20,185 nt of DNA from Limiplasma merdipullorum (GCA_018711955.1 DVHQ01000100.1:1-20185); one strand, 5' to 3'. Shown: positions 1 to 7,810, counted from the stretch's first letter. Notes: generated by a model from the letters alone, not told the origin. A program made the numbers and translations.

Positions 1-249
1 GAAGGATGAGATCTTCACTCTAAAGTGACCGGATGACAAAAGCAAAAAGGATACTGCTTAGAATGGATACCGTTTTGGAAGAGAGAAAAGCAATCAATCA
101 TCCATAGAGTAAACAATAATCCACAGATCAGACGATAGCCTGCTGCTACCCAACACCGTTGTGGATTCAATTGGCGGCGGGCTATCGCTCTGCCGGGCAA
201 CGACCAGCACGATCAACGCCCGCAATTCCATAAAATCAAGGTTTTCAGG
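1..249. other. Left-edge stretch with no supported gene
   Basis: I see no convincing gene here. The short open frames on both strands lack a good ribosome binding site, resemble no family I know, and one of them runs into the downstream tRNA gene and its terminator. A small inverted repeat (TCACT...AGTGA) lies near positions 16-29. The stretch is best read as sequence downstream of the minus-strand tRNA unit. Confidence 0.5.
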
Positions 250-250
250 C

Positions 251-293
251 AAAAAGAAAGCACCGTGACCTTGATACCTCAAAATCACGGCGC
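251..293 (-). terminator. Intrinsic terminator of the tRNA-Ser unit
   Basis: Read on the minus strand, a 9-bp stem (arms 285-293 and 260-268, one G-U pair) is followed at once by a T-rich tract (the complement of 251-259). The loop contains a smaller internal TTGA/TCAA helix. It begins 6 bases past the encoded CCA end of the second tRNA, where a terminator for the tRNA transcript is expected. Confidence 0.8.
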
Positions 294-298
294 TTCTT

Positions 299-389
299 TG
301 GCGGAGAAGGAGGGATTTGAACCCTCGCTGCACTTTCGCACACTACTCCCTTAGCAGGGGAGCCCCTTCGGCCACTTGGGTACTTCTCC
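299..389 (-). tRNA. tRNA-Ser (GCU anticodon)
   Basis: This is a type II tRNA with a long variable arm. On the minus strand the acceptor stem GGAGAAG (383-389) pairs with CTTCTCC (303-309), followed by discriminator G and an encoded CCA (complement of 299-301). The anticodon stem CTCCC/GGGAG closes the loop CTGCTAA, so the anticodon is GCT (complement of 353-355), which reads AGC/AGU serine codons. The T arm GAGGG-TTCAAAT-CCCTC is intact. It is the second gene of a two-tRNA transcript. Confidence 0.96.
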
Positions 390-433
390 ACAGGACCGGT
401 TTGCTGATAAAACTGTACTTCCTGAAAAGGAAC

Positions 434-522
434 TGGCGGAGAGAGAGGGATTCGAACCCCCGGTACCTTTCGGTATCACTGGTTTTCAAGACCAGCGCCA
501 TCAACCGCTCGGCCATCTCTCC
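434..522 (-). tRNA. tRNA-Ser (UGA anticodon)
   Basis: This is a type II tRNA on the minus strand. The acceptor stem GGAGAGA pairs with TCTCTCC, followed by discriminator G and an encoded CCA (complement of 434-436). The anticodon stem CTGGT/ACCAG closes the loop CTTGAAA, so the anticodon is TGA (complement of 486-488), which reads UCA-type serine codons. A long variable arm and a TTCGAAT T-loop are present. It is the first gene of the unit, about 15 bases downstream of the predicted transcription start. Confidence 0.96.
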
Positions 523-543
523 TCATCGTAACCAGCGAAAATG

Positions 544-572
544 ATTATACCATGCTTCCCAGTCTAAGTCAA
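544..572 (-). promoter_or_regulatory. Sigma-A promoter of the tRNA-Ser unit
   Basis: On the minus strand, TTGACT (complement of 567-572) and a perfect TATAAT (complement of 544-549) are separated by 17 bases. Transcription would start near 537, just before the first tRNA. The match to the housekeeping consensus and the position make this a confident call. Confidence 0.85.
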
Positions 573-641
573 TCTTTTTTTTCAGCTGTTTCGGCAAATG
601 GTCTGTATGCATCACATGGGCCAGTTATCATAAGACAGAGA

Positions 642-673
642 ATCCCTGTGCTGCCAATGCGCAACACAGGGAT
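642..673 (-). terminator. Terminator after the ABC importer operon
   Basis: A 9-bp perfect stem (ATCCCTGTG at 642-650 pairing with CACAGGGAT at 665-673) lies 17 bases beyond the ATPase stop codon. The following T-tract on the minus strand is interrupted (TTCTCTGTCTT), so termination may be partial. It separates the operon from the tRNA promoter. Confidence 0.65.
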
Positions 674-690
674 CCCCGACAAAAACCGGC

Positions 691-1701
691 TTATTCATGG
701 ATATGGAGCACGTTTTTGTTGTTGATGTAGAAATCGACGGTCTCGCCGATGTTCAGGTGGCGCGTATCATGGTTGAGCAGCTCCAGGTTCACAGGAATGG
801 CGCCGCAGTCGATCTGGTAGCGGGTCACGCTGCCCAGCATGGAGCTTCGCACCACCTTGCCGTTCAGATGAATCTTGCCTTCGCCGCCCTCCAGCGTGAA
901 TGCCTCGGGGCGGATGGCCACCACCTTGCATCCGCTTTCGGCCGGGAGGTTCAGCAGGGTTTTTGCCTGCGCCGGGTCATACACATTATAGTGACCGATA
1001 AAGCGAGCCACAAATTCGGTTTTGGGTAGCTTATAAAGCTCCTCAGGCGCACCTTCCTGGGCGATGATGCCGCCGTGCATCACGCACACGCGGTCGGAGA
1101 TGGCCATGGCTTCCTCCTGATCGTGGGTAACGAAAATGGCGGTGATGTGCATGTCTTGCTGGATTTCCCGGATCTGCACGCGCAAGTTCTGACGGATCTG
1201 GGCGTCCAGTGCGGAAAGCGGCTCGTCCAGAAGGAGCACCTTGGGTTCCATCACCAGGGCGCGGGCCAGGGCAACGCGCTGCTGCTGGCCGCCTGAAAGC
1301 TGGCTGGGCCGATGATTTTCCTTGCCCTCCAAGCCTACCAGTGAGATCATGGCCGCTACCTTTTTGCGGATTTCGTCCTTGGGCAGTTTTTTGATGGACA
1401 GGCCGAAGGCCACGTTCTGTGCAGCCGTCATGTTGGGGAACAGGGCGTAGCTCTGGAATACCATGCCCACCTGGCGCTGACGCACGTCTACGTTGGTCAC
1501 GTCCTTGCCGTCAATGAACACGCTGCCTTCGTCCACGTCGTTGAGACCGGCGATGGCACGCAGCAGGGTGGATTTGCCACAGCCGGAGGGGCCCAGCAGC
1601 GTTACCATTTCACCCTCGTTGACATCCAGGTTGATATGCTTCAAAACCGTATTATTTCCAAAGCTTTTGACCACATTGCGAATTTCAATATAGGAGCTCA
1701 T
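691..1701 (-). CDS. ABC importer ATP-binding subunit, PotA/FbpC type
   Basis: This protein hydrolyses ATP to drive substrate import on the cytoplasmic face of the two permeases encoded upstream. The 336-residue protein shows Walker A GPSGCGKST (37-45), Q-loop Q83, signature LSGGQQQR (135-142), Walker B VLLLDEP (155-161) and H-loop H193. A C-terminal region of about 100 residues fits the TOBE-like regulatory domain of this family. Its ATG lies inside the stop region of the preceding permease gene (4-base overlap), which implies translational coupling. The family includes importers of iron, spermidine/putrescine, 2-aminoethylphosphonate and sugar phosphates, so sequence alone does not fix the substrate. 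The divergent eut operon makes an amine or phosphodiester cargo worth testing. Confidence 0.93.
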   Translation of the reverse strand: MSSYIEIRNVVKSFGNNTVLKHINLDVNEGEMVTLLGPSGCGKSTLLRAIAGLNDVDEGSVFIDGKDVTNVDVRQRQVGMVFQSYALFPNMTAAQNVAFGLSIKKLPKDEIRKKVAAMISLVGLEGKENHRPSQLSGGQQQRVALARALVMEPKVLLLDEPLSALDAQIRQNLRVQIREIQQDMHITAIFVTHDQEEAMAISDRVCVMHGGIIAQEGAPEELYKLPKTEFVARFIGHYNVYDPAQAKTLLNLPAESGCKVVAIRPEAFTLEGGEGKIHLNGKVVRSSMLGSVTRYQIDCGAIPVNLELLNHDTRHLNIGETVDFYINNKNVLHIHE

Positions 1702-2504
1702 GGCTTCTCCTCCTTCAGCTGCATGTTTTCTTTTTTGCCGCTGGACAGCTTCATCACCGCCGCGCAGATGATGGTCATGATAAACACGTAAATCACGACC
1801 ACGGCACTGGACAGATGACCCGTCTGCTTCATGATGAGGTACAGGTAGATCTGCACGGTCTCAAAGCTGCCGCCAATGAGCAGGTTGGCCACCACGAATT
1901 CGCCAAACAGCGTCGAAAAGCTTAAAAGCGTACTGACCAGAATGCCGGGCGCAATACCTGGCACGATGATGCGCAAGAAGGTCGTCCATGTGGAGGCGCC
2001 GAGTACACGTGCCGCCTCGGTGATGGGAACGATGTCGATGGCATGCATCGCATTGTTGATTCCGGAGTACACCAGCGGCATTACCAGCACGAAGTACGCG
2101 CCCGCCAACACCAGCACCATGGGCAGGTCGGTGCCGCCGTAGGCCCGCAGAAGCGCGGCGGCGCTGATGACGCCGGGAATGGCATAGGGAAGCAGGGTAA
2201 TGATCTTCATGACGCTTTCCAGCCGGGGTGAGAACGCGGCGATGGCGAATACCACCGGCGTCATCACCAGCACAGCCAGCGCCACGCTGACGGTGCTGAT
2301 GAAGATGCTGCGTCCGATGGCCATCCAGAAGCGTTCGGAGGTGAACATCTCAACGTAAAACTTCAGCGTGTAGCTCTCCGGAAGCACCGTGATGTTCCAC
2401 ATATCGGTCAGCGAATAGACCAGCGTGATAAAAAAGGGCAAAAACAGATAGACCATCAGGATGCCCACGATGACCTTGGGACCGATTCCGGTCTTATTCT
2501 TCAT
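1698..2504 (-). CDS. ABC importer permease, PotC-like
   Basis: This is one of two membrane subunits forming the transport channel. The 268-residue protein has about six hydrophobic segments. It carries the cytoplasmic coupling-loop (EAA) motif, EAARVLGASTWTTFLRIIVP, that docks on the ATPase. Its start overlaps the stop of the 287-residue permease by 4 bases, and its own stop overlaps the ATPase start by 4 bases. Having two separate permease genes resembles the PotBC and PhnUV systems rather than the fused FbpB iron permeases. This mildly favours an organic amine or phosphonate-like substrate over iron, but that is an inference. Confidence 0.9.
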   Translation of the reverse strand: MKNKTGIGPKVIVGILMVYLFLPFFITLVYSLTDMWNITVLPESYTLKFYVEMFTSERFWMAIGRSIFISTVSVALAVLVMTPVVFAIAAFSPRLESVMKIITLLPYAIPGVISAAALLRAYGGTDLPMVLVLAGAYFVLVMPLVYSGINNAMHAIDIVPITEAARVLGASTWTTFLRIIVPGIAPGILVSTLLSFSTLFGEFVVANLLIGGSFETVQIYLYLIMKQTGHLSSAVVVIYVFIMTIICAAVMKLSSGKKENMQLKEEKP

Positions 2505-3364
2505 GACTTCAGCCCCCTTCTGCCCGCCACGCGGGATGCCCAGTCATTGAGCAGCATGGCCACGATCAGCACCAGCGCCAGTGTTACGGCAAGGGCGCTA
2601 CCCAACTCCGGCTTTGTGCGCACATCGCCGCTCATAAGGGCGCTGATGCGAATAGGTACAATATTGTAGCTGGACGATACCAGATAATAGGCGGTAGCAT
2701 AGGCGCCCATGGCGTTGGCAAAGAGGACGGTAAAGGTGGAAAGAATGCTGGGCAGAATGGCCGGAATGCCGATGCGCAGCCAAAACTGCACATTGGAAGC
2801 GCCCAGGATGGAAGCTGCTTCCTTCCAGTCGTCCCGGATGCCGCGATAGATGGGGTAAAGCAGCATGATCCCCAGCGGCACCTGGAAATACGTATAGGCG
2901 ATCACCAGGCCCTGCACAGAATAGATCGAAAAGTTTTCGGTGATGTCGATTCCCATCTGCTGCAGCAGGATGACGAAAACGCCGGTAGTGCCAAGCATCA
3001 GAGTCAGGGCGAAGCCAAGCGGAAGGCCTGCAAAATTGGACGTCATATTGACGATAACCAGCAGGTTGTTCTGCGTACGCTCGGATACAAAGCGAGTGAT
3101 GGCATAGGAGCAGAACAGCGCGATAATAATGCCAAAAACGCTGCACTGCAGCGACAGCTTCAGGCTGTTGCCGAAGCTCTGTGCGTAATAGGCGCTGGTA
3201 AAGATCTTTTCGAAGTTTTCAAAGGAGAAGGTTTGTGTTGCCTGAGCTGTTAGCGCTGACGAAACCAGCTTGATGACCGGCAGCGCCATGAACGCCAGGA
3301 TGAACAGCAAAAAGATGCTCATCGTGGACAGATAAAATCCGTTAAGCCTCCGCTTCTTTTTCAA
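2501..3364 (-). CDS. ABC importer permease, PotB-like
   Basis: This is the second membrane subunit of the importer: 287 residues, about six transmembrane segments and the coupling motif EAASILGASNVQFWLRIGIP. The frame opens with TTG (complement of 3362-3364), preceded at about 8 bases by a purine-rich GGAAGGGGG. That makes TTG the best start, giving N-terminus MKKKRRLNGF, a positively charged leader before the first membrane helix. It is separated from the binding-protein gene by 191 bases holding three stable hairpins, which probably lower its expression relative to the binding protein. Confidence 0.88.
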   Translation of the reverse strand: MKKKRRLNGFYLSTMSIFLLFILAFMALPVIKLVSSALTAQATQTFSFENFEKIFTSAYYAQSFGNSLKLSLQCSVFGIIIALFCSYAITRFVSERTQNNLLVIVNMTSNFAGLPLGFALTLMLGTTGVFVILLQQMGIDITENFSIYSVQGLVIAYTYFQVPLGIMLLYPIYRGIRDDWKEAASILGASNVQFWLRIGIPAILPSILSTFTVLFANAMGAYATAYYLVSSSYNIVPIRISALMSGDVRTKPELGSALAVTLALVLIVAMLLNDWASRVAGRRGLKS

Positions 3365-3412
3365 GCGGGTAGCCCCCTTCCGATGTGAGGATGGCGTCCT
3401 GCGCCGGTCAAC

Positions 3413-3539
3413 CCGGCCTGCGCCGCTGGCAGGGCCGGACGCATCAACCTAAAAGGGGCGGCGCCACAGCCGAAGCGGTCCGGCTCCGCCCCTCGTCATA
3501 GCGATAAGCCCGCCGGCAGGCCTGGACGCGCCGGCGGGC
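3413..3539 (-). promoter_or_regulatory. Three consecutive hairpins between binding-protein and permease genes
   Basis: Reading the minus strand, the first hairpin has a perfect 10-bp GC stem (3508-3517 with 3530-3539). The second has an 8-bp stem (3454-3461 with 3486-3493) followed by TTTT, so it looks like a leaky terminator. The third pairs 3413-3421 with 3429-3438 around a one-base bulge. They lie in the 191-base gap before the permease. Such intercistronic hairpins commonly protect the upstream binding-protein mRNA from 3' decay and attenuate read-through, giving excess binding protein. The structures are read from the sequence; the role is inferred. Confidence 0.65.
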
Positions 3540-3555
3540 AGCTTGTCGTCTTGCG

Positions 3556-4662
3556 TCAGTTCATGTAGATGGCAACGGTCTCGGCCCACAGTTCGGGCAG
3601 CGCGGCGACGGTCGCGTCAAACACGGCCCAGTCCTTGACCTGGTAGACATTCTCGTACATGCTGTTGTCCAGAATGGCAGCTTTGGCTTCCTCGCTGAAG
3701 TTCACGTCCGTACGGATCGGCTTGGCATGGCCCAGCGCCAGGAACTCCTGGCCCACGTCGGACAGCATGATTTCACGGGCAAGCATCGCGGCGTAGGGAT
3801 TGTTGGCGTACTTGTTGATGATGTTGGCATAGCCGGACGCAGCCGCGCCGTCCTGCGGAATGGTGATGGCAAAGCGGCCGTTGTCCTCGCCCTGGGATTC
3901 ATAGATCGTTTCGGCATAGCCCAGCGCGTTGAAGTCCCAGACCACGGCGACGCCGACTTCGCCTTTTTCAATGTTTTCCACATAGGGGTTGGAGGTGATC
4001 AGGCGGCCCTGCTTGGCAAGCTCAGCGAAGAAGTCCATGGCGGGCTCGAGATTGGTCTCATCGCCGCCGTAAGCTACGGCGCAGGCCAGCACGCCCACGT
4101 ACGCCTGAGCGGCCTTCTCGATGTCGCCGATCCAGACCTTGTAGTCACCCTCCAGCAGCTCAGCCCAGGTGGTGGGCGCCTTCTCCACGTTGTCAAGGTC
4201 GGTCATGAAGGCGGTGGTGCAGGTATAGGCCATGATCCATTTGCCGTTTTCTTCCTTGGCGTAATCGGGGATGGAATCCCAGGTCGTGGGCTTGTAGGGC
4301 AGGAGCAGGTCCTGCTCCATGGCCACACCGGTCATGCTGATGCCGATGTCGCCGATGTCGGCGTCGGCCTTGCCTTCCAGCGCGAAGCGTGCAAGCTCCT
4401 CGGCGGAGGACATGTCAGTATCGGAATGATTGATGCCATAGGTGTCAGTGATATAGGCCCACAGGGACTTCCAGTTGGCCCATTCATCCGGCATGCCGAC
4501 GGAGAACAGCTGCCCTTCGCCCTGGGCGGCGGCTACCAGTTCATCCACGGTCATTGTAGCGGCGGCTTCTGCCGCGGCGGCAGCGGCAGCCTCGTCAGCC
4601 AGGGCGGACGTGCAGCCAAGCAGCATGGTCAGACACAGGATGAGGCACAGGATTTTTTTCAT
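3556..4662 (-). CDS. Extracellular solute-binding lipoprotein of the ABC importer
   Basis: This 368-residue protein captures the substrate outside the membrane and delivers it to the permeases. The signal peptide (1-16) ends in the lipobox-like LLGC with C17 as the likely lipid anchor; an alternative signal peptidase I site (ALA-DE, 20-24) follows. An alanine/glutamate-rich linker (about 23-36) joins the anchor to the globular part. The mature fold resembles the FbpA/PotD/PhnS type of binding proteins, with phrases such as WDFNALGYAE and an approximately 330-residue two-lobed core. The start is supported by GAAGGAGGAA about 7 bases upstream. It is the first gene of the operon, with a leader of about 210 bases. 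The ligand is unknown; I do not see the tyrosine pair typical of ferric-binding FbpA. Confidence 0.88.
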   Translation of the reverse strand: MKKILCLILCLTMLLGCTSALADEAAAAAAAEAAATMTVDELVAAAQGEGQLFSVGMPDEWANWKSLWAYITDTYGINHSDTDMSSAEELARFALEGKADADIGDIGISMTGVAMEQDLLLPYKPTTWDSIPDYAKEENGKWIMAYTCTTAFMTDLDNVEKAPTTWAELLEGDYKVWIGDIEKAAQAYVGVLACAVAYGGDETNLEPAMDFFAELAKQGRLITSNPYVENIEKGEVGVAVVWDFNALGYAETIYESQGEDNGRFAITIPQDGAAASGYANIINKYANNPYAAMLAREIMLSDVGQEFLALGHAKPIRTDVNFSEEAKAAILDNSMYENVYQVKDWAVFDATVAALPELWAETVAIYMN

Positions 4663-4874
4663 GATCGGGTTCCTCCTTCATGTTTGGTTTAGGTCGGGTC
4701 CATCACATTCTCAAACAGCGTACCTGTTTGAAATGATACGAAGATAAAGGAAAGGTAAAAAATAAGAAAAATCCTTTCCGCCACCTGAAACAAGCACAAA
4801 ATCCCCATTGGCTGAATAGATGGAAAAGGTCGTTTCTTTAACATGGTAGGTTATGTACGAACACTAAATAACAT
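4663..4874 (-). promoter_or_regulatory. Long structured 5' leader of the ABC importer mRNA
   Basis: From the predicted start near 4874 to the binding-protein ATG there are about 210 transcribed bases. They contain an inverted repeat GGAAAGG/CCTTTCC (4749-4755 with 4773-4779) and an 8-bp inverted repeat TCAAACAG/CTGTTTGA (4711-4718 with 4724-4731). The first transcribed bases include a GAACA/TGTTC repeat (4859-4863 with 4874-4878). I recognise no known riboswitch class. A second, weaker promoter inside this stretch cannot be excluded. Confidence 0.45.
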
Positions 4875-4880
4875 GTTCTT

Positions 4881-4910
4881 ATTATAACAGGGATGATATT
4901 TGGATGTCAA
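4881..4910 (-). promoter_or_regulatory. Promoter of the ABC importer operon
   Basis: On the minus strand a perfect TTGACA (complement of 4905-4910) and a perfect TATAAT (complement of 4881-4886) are separated by 18 bases. Transcription would start near 4874. A GAACA-N10-TGTTC inverted repeat (4859-4878) covers the start point and is a candidate operator. Confidence 0.8.
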
Positions 4911-4941
4911 GCCGGAAATAACCAAATATTCTAGGTCCTGA

Positions 4942-4953
4942 GGTCCGCGGACC
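4942..4953. promoter_or_regulatory. Perfect 12-bp palindrome between divergent promoters
   Basis: GGTCCGCGGACC is its own reverse complement. It lies 15 bases upstream of the eutA -35 box and 31 bases upstream of the importer -35 box, a position from which one bound regulator could affect both promoters. A GGTCC half-copy sits just to its left (4934-4938). Binding is inferred; no regulator gene is adjacent. Confidence 0.5.
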
Positions 4954-4968
4954 ACTGTGGAAAAATGG

Positions 4969-4997
4969 TTGACAAGCAATGCATTGCCATATAAAAT
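4969..4997 (+). promoter_or_regulatory. Promoter of the eut operon
   Basis: A perfect TTGACA (4969-4974) and TAAAAT (4992-4997) are separated by 17 bases, placing the start near 5004 and leaving a short leader of about 36 bases. The leader contains the eutA ribosome binding site but none of the AGCAA-type tandem hairpins targeted by EutV antiterminators, so control is probably at initiation. Confidence 0.8.
4976..4987. promoter_or_regulatory. Perfect 12-bp palindrome inside the eut promoter spacer
   Basis: GCAATGCATTGC is its own reverse complement and sits entirely between the -35 and -10 boxes of the eut promoter. A repressor bound here would block RNA polymerase; a MerR-type activator that remodels spacer DNA is an alternative. 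The regulator is not identifiable from this window. Confidence 0.5.
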
Positions 4998-5039
4998 GAA
5001 TAAAACCGAAGGAGTCGCGGAAAACGGAGGAAACGATCC

Positions 5040-6449
5040 ATGCGTGAGGAACGTCTGCTGAGCGTGGGCATCGACATCGGCACATCCACCACGCAATGCA
5101 TCTTCAGCGCCATTACGCTGTCCAATACGGCTTCGGCATTTTCGGTTCCGCGCATTCGGATAACGGAAAAACGCGTGCTCTATCGCGCGCCCCTTCGCCT
5201 CACCCCGCTCACGAGCCCGGAAACCATCGACGCTCAGGCGGTTGAGCGCATTGTGAGCGAGGACTATGCGGCGGCAGGCATCCGTCCGGACCAGATTCGT
5301 CTGGGCGCGGTCATCATCACCGGCGAAACCGCGCGCAAGCAGAACGCGCGGGCTGTGGCGCAGGCCCTCTCCCGCCTGGCGGGGGATTTTGTGGTGGCGA
5401 CCGCCGGCCCGGCGCTGGAGAGCATTCTTGCGGGACGCGGGTCTGGCGCGGCGGAGCTTTCGCGCACCAGCGGCAAACGGGTGATGAACCTGGATATCGG
5501 CGGAGGCACGGCCAACATGGCGGTGTTTGAGCGGGGCGAGCCCATCGCCAACGGTTGCCTGGACATCGGCGGAAGGCTTCTGCGCTTTGAGGACGACGAT
5601 TGCACGGTGCATTCCTTTTCCCCGGCGATGCGGCGCATCGCGCGGGACGCGGGCGTGCCGCTGGCGGAGGGAACCCGCCTGACCGGCGAAGAGACGGACC
5701 GGCTGGCGCAGCGCATGGCGGAGGTGCTGGAGGAAGCGGCGGGGCTCAGACCTCGCACCCCTCTGCATGACGACCTGTGCGTGGAGGCCTGCCTGCCGGA
5801 TATCGGCCCTTCGGACATTTATACCTTTTCCGGCGGCGTGTCGGAGTGCATCTATGGAACGGACGAGGATACCGGGCGCTTTCATGATCTGGGCGCAGCG
5901 CTGGGGCGTGCGGTGGCCTCCTCGCGGTTTTTCGTGTCCGGCAGGGTGATGCGGCCCGCCGAGCGAAGCTATGCCACGGTAATCGGTGCAGGTGCGTACA
6001 GCGTGGCCGTGTCGGGCAGCACCATCTGCTATCAGGGGATGTCCTTCCCGCTGCCGTCACTTCCCACGGGCAAGGTGCCCTTTACCGGGCCGGAGGATCT
6101 GCCGGGGCTGGAGGCGGCGGTGCGGGAACAATACCGCATCTTTGACGGCGAGTGCGCCATCTGCATGGACGGAATGCAGGCACCCTCCTATGCGCTGGTG
6201 GAGCAGGCCGCTCAGGCCCTTGCGCGGGCGATGGCACCGCATTGGCCCAAGGTCGTGATTCTGCGGCAGGACATGGCCAAGGCGCTGGGGCAGGCGCTGA
6301 TGCGCGCATGGTCCGAGGACACGCCGTTTCTGTGCATGGATGGAATCTCGCTCACCTATGGCGATACGGTGGATATCGGCGCACCGCTTTCGGGTGGGCG
6401 GGTAATCCCGGTGATTGTAAAAACGCTGGCGTTTGCAGCGGGGAGGTAA
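5040..6449 (+). CDS. Ethanolamine ammonia-lyase reactivase EutA
   Basis: EutA uses ATP to release damaged cobalamin from inactivated ethanolamine ammonia-lyase so that the enzyme can be reloaded with adenosylcobalamin. The 469-residue product matches the family length (about 467 in enterobacteria) and has the actin/Hsp70-type ATPase features: phosphate-1 loop GIDIGTSTTQ (10-19), phosphate-2 loop LDIGGGTAN (about 151-159) and the adenosine-side SGGVSE motif. The ATG is preceded by GGAGG at about 9 bases. It is the first gene of the operon and lies 5 bases ahead of eutB, whose ribosome binding site overlaps the eutA stop codon. Confidence 0.95.
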   Translation: MREERLLSVGIDIGTSTTQCIFSAITLSNTASAFSVPRIRITEKRVLYRAPLRLTPLTSPETIDAQAVERIVSEDYAAAGIRPDQIRLGAVIITGETARKQNARAVAQALSRLAGDFVVATAGPALESILAGRGSGAAELSRTSGKRVMNLDIGGGTANMAVFERGEPIANGCLDIGGRLLRFEDDDCTVHSFSPAMRRIARDAGVPLAEGTRLTGEETDRLAQRMAEVLEEAAGLRPRTPLHDDLCVEACLPDIGPSDIYTFSGGVSECIYGTDEDTGRFHDLGAALGRAVASSRFFVSGRVMRPAERSYATVIGAGAYSVAVSGSTICYQGMSFPLPSLPTGKVPFTGPEDLPGLEAAVREQYRIFDGECAICMDGMQAPSYALVEQAAQALARAMAPHWPKVVILRQDMAKALGQALMRAWSEDTPFLCMDGISLTYGDTVDIGAPLSGGRVIPVIVKTLAFAAGR

Positions 6450-6454
6450 GGGCT

Positions 6455-7810
6455 TTGCGGCTAAGCGTATGTCTGGGGGGCCACACCTATTCCTTCCGTG
6501 ACGTGCGGGATGTGATGGGAAAGGCCAACGAGGAAAAATCGGGCGATCAGCTTTGCGGCATGGCCGCGCAGACACCGCAGGAGCGTGTGGCCGCGCGTAT
6601 CGTGCTCAGCGAGATGACCGTGAAGGAAATCTGCGAGCACCCCGCCGTGCCCTATGAGCAGGACGAGGTGACCCGCCTGATTCTGGACGGCCTGAACCTG
6701 CCCATTTATCGGGAATACCAGAATATGACCATCGGGGAGCTTCGGGAGCGGATTCTCTCCGCTCCGCCGGAGGAGCTCACGCGTATGGGCCGCGGTCTTT
6801 CCAGCGAGGTCATTGCCGCCGTGTGCAAGCTGATGTCCAATCTGGATCTGATTTATGCCGCCGCACGCATGCGTGTGAAAGCCACCTGCGTTACCACCAT
6901 AGGCGAGCCCGGCACCCTTTCGGCCAGGCTCCAGCCCAACCATCCCGTAGACGATGTGGAGGGGATCACCGCCAGCGTGCTGGAGGGCCTGTCCTTCGGC
7001 ATAGGCGACGCGGTGATCGGCCTCAACCCCGTGGATGCCTCCACCGCCAGCGTTCAGGCCATTCTGACACGATTTGACGAGCTCAAGCGCCGCTATGAGA
7101 TTCCCACGCAGATATGCGTTCTGGCTCACGTGACCACGCAGATGGAGGCCGTCAGAAACGGCGCGCCCTGCGATCTGATGTTTCAGAGCGTCGCAGGCTC
7201 GGAAAAGGGCAATGCGGCCTTTGGCATCAGCGCGGAGCTGATCGCCGAGGCGAAGGACTTAATGGCGCGGGAGGGAACCTCTCATGGGCCCAACCAGCTT
7301 TATTTTGAGACGGGGCAGGGGAGCGAGTTGTCCTCAGATGCTCACAACGGCTGGGATCAGCTGACGATGGAATCGCGCTGCTACGGCTTTGCGCGGCATT
7401 ACGCCCCGTTTTTGGTCAATACCGTGGTCGGCTTCATCGGGCCGGAGTACCTCTACGACAGCCGGCAGTTTATCCGCGCGGGGCTGGAGGACCATTTCAT
7501 GGGCAAGCTCCACGGCCTGCCCATGGGGTGCGACTGCTGCTATACCAACCACATGCGCGCCGACCAGAACGACAACGAAAACCTGGCCGTGCTGCTGGCG
7601 TCGGCCGGATGCAACTATTTCATGGGCGTGCCCCATGCCGACGATGTGATGCTCAACTACCAGTCCACCGGGTACCATGATGTGGCTGCCGTGCGCGAGA
7701 CCCTGGGCCTTGCGCCGATCGCGCCCTTTGCCAGGTGGCTGGAACGCTGGGGCTTCTGGCAGGACGGGAGGCTGGGGCCAAACGCGGGCGATGCCTCCGT
7801 GCTTCTTTGA
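6455..7810 (+). CDS. Ethanolamine ammonia-lyase large subunit EutB
   Basis: With EutC it converts ethanolamine to acetaldehyde and ammonia by adenosylcobalamin radical chemistry, usually inside a microcompartment. I chose the TTG at 6455: GGAGGT lies 7 bases upstream, overlapping the eutA stop, and the resulting N-terminus MRLSVCLGGHTY aligns with the enterobacterial one. This gives 451 residues against 453 in E. coli. Substrate-contact residues known from the E. coli enzyme (R160, Q162, N193, E287, D362, M392) are all present with a constant offset of two: R158, Q160, N191, E285, D360 and M390. The enzyme should therefore be active. The frame stays open upstream inside eutA, but that extension is not homologous. 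Confidence 0.97.
   Translation: MRLSVCLGGHTYSFRDVRDVMGKANEEKSGDQLCGMAAQTPQERVAARIVLSEMTVKEICEHPAVPYEQDEVTRLILDGLNLPIYREYQNMTIGELRERILSAPPEELTRMGRGLSSEVIAAVCKLMSNLDLIYAAARMRVKATCVTTIGEPGTLSARLQPNHPVDDVEGITASVLEGLSFGIGDAVIGLNPVDASTASVQAILTRFDELKRRYEIPTQICVLAHVTTQMEAVRNGAPCDLMFQSVAGSEKGNAAFGISAELIAEAKDLMAREGTSHGPNQLYFETGQGSELSSDAHNGWDQLTMESRCYGFARHYAPFLVNTVVGFIGPEYLYDSRQFIRAGLEDHFMGKLHGLPMGCDCCYTNHMRADQNDNENLAVLLASAGCNYFMGVPHADDVMLNYQSTGYHDVAAVRETLGLAPIAPFARWLERWGFWQDGRLGPNAGDASVLL

Noticed and set aside
691..4662. Assignment of the first ABC importer as a ferric iron transporter
   Set aside because: The ATPase is FbpC-like, but the system has two separate permeases and the binding protein lacks an evident FbpA tyrosine pair, so a specific iron call is not supported.
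4975..4987. AGCAATG... as a EutV antiterminator target
   Set aside because: It lies upstream of the predicted transcription start and is not followed by the GRRGCU half or a terminator hairpin.
3727..5885. Long open frames antisense to the binding protein (plus strand, 3727-4692) and to eutA (minus strand, 4851-5885)
   Set aside because: Both lie opposite well-supported genes, lack ribosome binding sites and have no recognisable domains.
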